Assembly (NCBI RefSeq): GCF_035969385.1
Contig: NZ_JAYKKJ010000004.1
Span: 248,001 to 312,000 of the forward strand
Direction: 5' to 3'
Source of the DNA: SELP01 sp035969385
GTDB lineage: Bacteria; Pseudomonadota; Alphaproteobacteria; Rhodobacterales; Rhodobacteraceae
DNA length: 64,000 bases
The stretch's first letter is position 1. Every line of letters starts with the position of its first letter. Under the pieces are notes generated by a model that did not search any database, had not been told where the DNA came from, and saw only the letters and a program-made list of their open reading frames with translations. This document shows, in pieces, positions 60,696 through 64,000 of this stretch. The translations under genes were made by a program, and so were the position numbers.

Positions 60696-61724
60696 ATGAC
60701 CAAGACCGTCGCCATTCTGGGCGCCTCGGGATATACCGGCGCCGAACTCGTGCGGATCATCGCAACCCACCCCTCGCTGCGGATCGGGGCCCTTTCGGCC
60801 GACCGCAAGGCCGGGATGAAGATGGCGGATGTGTTCCCGCATCTGCGCCATTTGGACCTGCCGACCCTTGTGACCATCGACCAGATCGACTGGTCCGGGA
60901 TTGACCTTGCCTTTGCGGCGCTGCCCCACGGGTTGTCGCAGGCGCTGGTCAAGGACCTGCCGCGCAGCGTCAAGATCGTCGATCTGGGCGCCGATTTCCG
61001 GCTGCGCGATCCGGCGGACTACGAAAAATGGTATGGTAAACCCCATGACGCGCCCGAGCTTCAGCCCGAGGCGGTCTATGGCCTGACCGAGTTCTACCGG
61101 GATGAGATCAAGGGCGCGCGGCTGGTCGCGGGCACGGGCTGCAACGCGGCCACGGTGCAGTTTGCCCTGCGACCGCTGATCGAAGGGGCGCTGATTGATC
61201 TGGATGACATCATCTGCGATCTGAAGAACGGCATTTCCGGCGCGGGCCGCAGCCTGAAGGAAAACATGCTGTTTGCCGAACGGTCCACCGATGTGGCGGG
61301 CTATAGTCAGGGCGGCAAGCACCGGCATCTGGGCGAGTTCGATCAGGAATTTACCATGATCGCGGGCCAGAAGGTCGAGATTCAGTTCACCCCGAACCTT
61401 GTGCCGATCAACCGGGGCATTCACGCGTCCTGCTACGTCAAGGGGGACCCGCAGGCGATCCATGCGGCCCTTGCGGCGCGCTACGCGGATGAACCCTTTG
61501 TCGTGGTTCTGCCTTTCGGGCAGGCGCCGCAGATGGGCCATGTGGCCGGGTCGAACTTCTGCCATATCGGCGTGGTGGGTGACCGGAAACCGGGCCGGGC
61601 GCTGGTGGTGTCGACCCTTGATAACCTGTGCAAAGGGTCGTCGGGACAGGCGGTGCAGAACGCGAACCTGATGCTGGGCTTTGACGAAACATCCGGGCTG
61701 ATGTTGGCCCCGGTATTCCCATAG
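60696..61724 (+). CDS. argC: N-acetyl-gamma-glutamyl-phosphate reductase
   Basis: 342 aa from the ATG at 60696; the ATG at 60691 is followed by a stop two codons on. It reduces N-acetylglutamyl phosphate with NADPH in arginine synthesis. Rossmann GASGYTGAELVRII (8-21), catalytic Cys in AGTGCNAATVQFAL (about 148), FTPNLVPINRGIHASCYVK near 252. GGAG lies upstream. Confidence 0.96.
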   Translation: MTKTVAILGASGYTGAELVRIIATHPSLRIGALSADRKAGMKMADVFPHLRHLDLPTLVTIDQIDWSGIDLAFAALPHGLSQALVKDLPRSVKIVDLGADFRLRDPADYEKWYGKPHDAPELQPEAVYGLTEFYRDEIKGARLVAGTGCNAATVQFALRPLIEGALIDLDDIICDLKNGISGAGRSLKENMLFAERSTDVAGYSQGGKHRHLGEFDQEFTMIAGQKVEIQFTPNLVPINRGIHASCYVKGDPQAIHAALAARYADEPFVVVLPFGQAPQMGHVAGSNFCHIGVVGDRKPGRALVVSTLDNLCKGSSGQAVQNANLMLGFDETSGLMLAPVFP

Positions 61725-61733
61725 GGGCGACAG

Positions 61734-62186
61734 ATGGCGGGATTGAAGAACCTCAAGAAACGGCGGCGGGTGCAGGTGATCGCGCTGGCCTTCGTGGCGC
61801 TGGCAATCTCGGCCGTTCTGATCGGCTATGGGTTCAAGGACGGGATCAATTTCTTCCGCTCCCCATCTGAAGTGATCGCGGAACCCCCGTCCGAGACAGA
61901 GGTGTTCCGTATCGGCGGGCTGGTCGAGGAAGGCAGCCTGATCCGTGGGCAGGGCGAAACCGTGACCTTCAACGTCACGGATGGCGGCGCGTCGATCCCT
62001 GTCAGCTATACCGGGATTCTGCCGGACCTGTTCAACGAAGGGCAGGGGATGGTCGGGCAGGGCCGCTATGTGAACGGCACCTTCGAGGCGGTCGAGATTC
62101 TGGCCCGCCACGATGAAACCTACATGCCCAAGGAAGTCATCGACGCGCTGAAGGAACAGGGCACCTACGTCGAACCCGAGAGCTGA
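61734..62186 (+). CDS. ccmE: Cytochrome c maturation heme chaperone CcmE
   Basis: 150 aa. Short basic N-terminus, one membrane helix (about 16-32), then a periplasmic beta-barrel. The heme-binding His is in ILARHDETYMPKEV (about 123), with the Tyr four residues later. It takes heme from CcmABCD and hands it to the CcmFH lyase. 9 bases after argC. Three lysis-type genes separate it from ccmF. Confidence 0.96.
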   Translation: MAGLKNLKKRRRVQVIALAFVALAISAVLIGYGFKDGINFFRSPSEVIAEPPSETEVFRIGGLVEEGSLIRGQGETVTFNVTDGGASIPVSYTGILPDLFNEGQGMVGQGRYVNGTFEAVEILARHDETYMPKEVIDALKEQGTYVEPES

Positions 62187-62269
62187 CGGGGCGCGCAACG
62201 CGCGGTCCCCAAGCCCGGATTTAACCGATTTTCCGCAGCCTGTGCCCGATCAACAGGCGAGGCGCGGAA

Positions 62270-62881
62270 ATGCAGACAGTCCGGCAGATAGCAGAGGCCA
62301 TCGTCGCCCGCGAGGGCGGCTATGTGAACGATCCCGACGATCCCGGCGGGGCCACGAAATACGGGGTGACCATTCATACGATGCGCCGTCTGGGCCGCGA
62401 TCTGACCCATGACGGTTTGATCGACGCCCGCGATGTTCAGGCCCTTGGCCGGGAAGAGGCGACTCGCATCTTTATCGACCACTATTACCGCGCGCCGGGG
62501 ATCGACCGTCTGCCGCAAGCGATTCAGGCCTCGGTCTTTGACATGTATGTCAATGCGGGCAGCCATGCGGTGAAAATCCTGCAACGGTTGATCCGGGACA
62601 TGCGGATCGAGATTGCGGTTGATGGGGTGATCGGGCCGCAGACCGTGCAGGCGGCCTTTGCCGCCGAAGCCGCCGCGCCGGGCCATTTCGCCGATGCCTA
62701 TGGGATCGCGCGGCGCAACTATTACTACGCCTTGGCCGATGCCCGCCCGGCCAGCCGCAAATACGCCCGTCGCCGCGACGGGGGCAAGGGCGGCTGGATC
62801 CTGCGGGCCGAGGAATTCATCTCGCCCAAGTATCACCTGACGGACGCCGAACACCGGGCGCGGGTGGCGGCATGGGGCTGA
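62270..62881 (+). CDS. Holin-associated N-acetylmuramidase (glycoside hydrolase 108), GTA-type endolysin
   Basis: 203 aa. The GH108 catalytic Glu is in VAREGGYVNDPDDPGGATKYGVT (about residue 15), and a PG_binding_3-like C-terminal part (about 95-170: AVDGVIGPQTVQAAF). No signal peptide, so export needs the holin next door. In Rhodobacter capsulatus an endolysin/holin pair outside the main cluster releases gene transfer agent particles; this pair fits that type. Overlaps the holin gene by 10 bases. Confidence 0.88.
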   Translation: MQTVRQIAEAIVAREGGYVNDPDDPGGATKYGVTIHTMRRLGRDLTHDGLIDARDVQALGREEATRIFIDHYYRAPGIDRLPQAIQASVFDMYVNAGSHAVKILQRLIRDMRIEIAVDGVIGPQTVQAAFAAEAAAPGHFADAYGIARRNYYYALADARPASRKYARRRDGGKGGWILRAEEFISPKYHLTDAEHRARVAAWG

Positions 62882-63450
62882 TGTCGAACATCCTGGGTTT
62901 CCTGTTCGGGGACGGGCGCAATGTGGTCGTTGAAACCATGGGCGCCTTCCGCGAAAACGCCGAGGCCGGGGCCGCGCGGGATGCCCGCGCTAAATCCGAA
63001 AGCCTGTCGCAATTCGCGGCGGAATTTGCCCATCCGCGAAAAGGCATCTTCGACCGGTTCATCGACGGGCTGAACCGCCTGCCGCGTCCCCTGCTGGCCT
63101 TCGGAACGCTGGGCCTGTTTGTGATGGCGATGGTTGACCCGATCTGGTTTGCCAGCCGGATGCAGGGGATCGCGCTGGTGCCCGAACCGCTGTGGTGGCT
63201 GATGGGGGCGATTGTCAGCTTCTATTTCGGGGCGCGGCATCAGGCCAAGGCGCAGGAATTCCAGCAATCCGTCGCGATCACCGCCGCGCAGGCGGGCGAG
63301 GTCAGTCGCCGGGTCCGCGCGATCGAAGCCTTGGGGGCCGGCGCCGCCCTGACCGCGCCGGGCAGCCCCGAGGATCAGGCCGAAGAGGCGATGGCAATCG
63401 CGCCCAATCCCGCGCTGACAGATTGGAGGACCGCCCGCGATGACAAATGA
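62872..63450 (+). CDS. Holin family protein (Holin_3TMs)
   Basis: 192 aa (a start at 62881 is also possible). Two clear hydrophobic segments (about 74-94 and 108-124) plus a weaker N-terminal one (about 4-12), within a charged frame. The C-terminus is a helical tail rich in Ala and Glu. It would form inner-membrane holes for the muramidase encoded just upstream. Overlaps the next gene by 11 bases. Confidence 0.85.
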   Translation: MGLMSNILGFLFGDGRNVVVETMGAFRENAEAGAARDARAKSESLSQFAAEFAHPRKGIFDRFIDGLNRLPRPLLAFGTLGLFVMAMVDPIWFASRMQGIALVPEPLWWLMGAIVSFYFGARHQAKAQEFQQSVAITAAQAGEVSRRVRAIEALGAGAALTAPGSPEDQAEEAMAIAPNPALTDWRTARDDK

Positions 63451-63652
63451 AGACTGGGGCCGGACCATCGAACGGCGGCTTGCTTCGCTTGAAACCCGCA
63501 ATGCGGTGGACGAGGTGCACCGGATCAACGTGGAAACCCGTCTGTCGGCGATCGAGGACACGTTGAAATGGCTGGTCCGGCTGGTGATGGGGGCGATCAT
63601 CATGGGCGCGCTGGCCTATGTACTGCGGGGCGGGCTGTCGCTGGGGGGCTGA
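63440..63652 (+). CDS. XhlA-like small membrane protein
   Basis: 70 aa. A short coiled coil (about 8-45: RTIERRLASLETRNAVDEVHRINVETRLSAIEDTLKWL) leads to one C-terminal membrane helix (about 46-65). This is the layout of XhlA, which aids cell lysis beside holins in Gram-positive phages. Third gene of the overlapping cassette. Confidence 0.72.
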   Translation: MTNEDWGRTIERRLASLETRNAVDEVHRINVETRLSAIEDTLKWLVRLVMGAIIMGALAYVLRGGLSLGG

Positions 63653-63724
63653 CTATATGCCTCAGACAAAATGTCTCGCCCCGATTTGATTGGGCTTTCC
63701 CCGCCCCTGCGCTAGAACGGGGGC

Positions 63725-64000
63725 ATGATAGCAGAGCTTGGACATTTCACCCTGATTCTGGCGGCCCTTGTGGGGGTAGCCCAAATGATCGTCCCCATGG
63801 TCGGGGCCAGCAAGGGCTGGCGCGGCTGGATGGCCTTCGGGGACCCCGCCGCCTCGACCCAGTTTCTGCTGGTCGGCACATCCTTTGCGGCGCTGACCTA
63901 TAGTTTCGTGATCTCGGATTTCTCGCTGAACCTCGTGTTCCAGAACTCCAATTCACTGAAGCCGATGCTGTACAAGGTGTCGGGCGTCTGGGGGAACCAC
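63725..64000 (+). CDS. ccmF: Cytochrome c maturation protein CcmF (3' end beyond window)
   Basis: The first 92 residues are visible from ATG 63725. Opening MIAELGHFTLILAALVGVAQ and the periplasmic-facing VSGVWGNH at the window edge are characteristic: WGNHEGS belongs to the heme-handling WWD region group. Integral membrane subunit of the heme lyase that attaches heme to apocytochromes c. Separated from ccmE by the lysis cassette. Confidence 0.92.
   Translation, partial: MIAELGHFTLILAALVGVAQMIVPMVGASKGWRGWMAFGDPAASTQFLLVGTSFAALTYSFVISDFSLNLVFQNSNSLKPMLYKVSGVWGNH

Overview
The window looks like a chromosomal segment from an alphaproteobacterium of the Rhodobacteraceae (Roseobacter/Rhodobacter group). 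Pointers are the high G+C with strong GC third positions, 5-aminolevulinate synthase of the Shemin type (hemA) followed by a RodZ-like HTH protein and ispG, a GTTC-N7-GTTC SOS box before uvrA, a fused indolepyruvate:ferredoxin oxidoreductase, the ZauP/ZapA pair, and an endolysin/holin cassette of gene-transfer-agent type inside the ccm cluster. It is mostly core metabolism and envelope genes; no insertion sequence, integrase, CRISPR array or prophage is visible.

Layout. 1-1.6 kb: a membrane LytTR regulator cut by the left edge, two identical tRNA-Asp genes, a 75-aa membrane protein. 1.6-7.7 kb: a decayed tail of a second M20 peptidase gene beside the intact one, then hemA, rodZ-like, ispG and a SUKH-like gene. 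7.9-20.7 kb: envelope and folding genes (DsbA-like oxidoreductase, M48 protease, AmiC amidase, PBP1A, M23 endopeptidase with bactofilin), plus an aminotransferase, a methyltransferase, prfB, a DUF2189 membrane protein and a DUF455 ferritin-like protein. 21-32.5 kb: bcp, a large AsmA/DUF3971 protein, queA, lpdA, a rhodanese with an operator-covered promoter, and uvrA. 32.7-40.5 kb: the lower valine pathway (acyl-CoA dehydrogenase, 3-hydroxyisobutyryl-CoA hydrolase, mmsB, and mmsA with a divergent LysR regulator), interrupted by a cupredoxin, a YbdK-type ligase and a small unknown protein. 40.6-51.8 kb: coaD, two different GAPDH genes sharing a palindromic operator type, a PepSY / cytochrome b561 / membrane LuxR operon, DUF808 and DUF4329 proteins, tkt, zauP-zapA, and a grxD / membrane protein / bolA operon. 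51.9-64 kb: purL, a LysR regulator divergent from the fused indolepyruvate oxidoreductase, an acyltransferase, murI, argC, ccmE, the endolysin/holin/XhlA-like cassette and the start of ccmF.

The most notable points are: (1) shared LacI-type palindromes placed on the promoters of both gap genes, whose products differ at the cofactor-selecting residue; (2) a translationally coupled PepSY / b561 / membrane-anchored LuxR unit that could be a redox- or heme-linked signalling system; (3) the lysis cassette nested between ccmE and ccmF; (4) a 78-nt palindromic repeat that abuts the stop codons of two unrelated genes; (5) a 17-codon gene tail differing from its intact neighbour only at synonymous positions; (6) a probable small RNA between purL and a LysR gene; and (7) the promoter/operator overlap of the rhodanese gene. 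All functional statements come from reading the sequence and from family knowledge; no database search was run.
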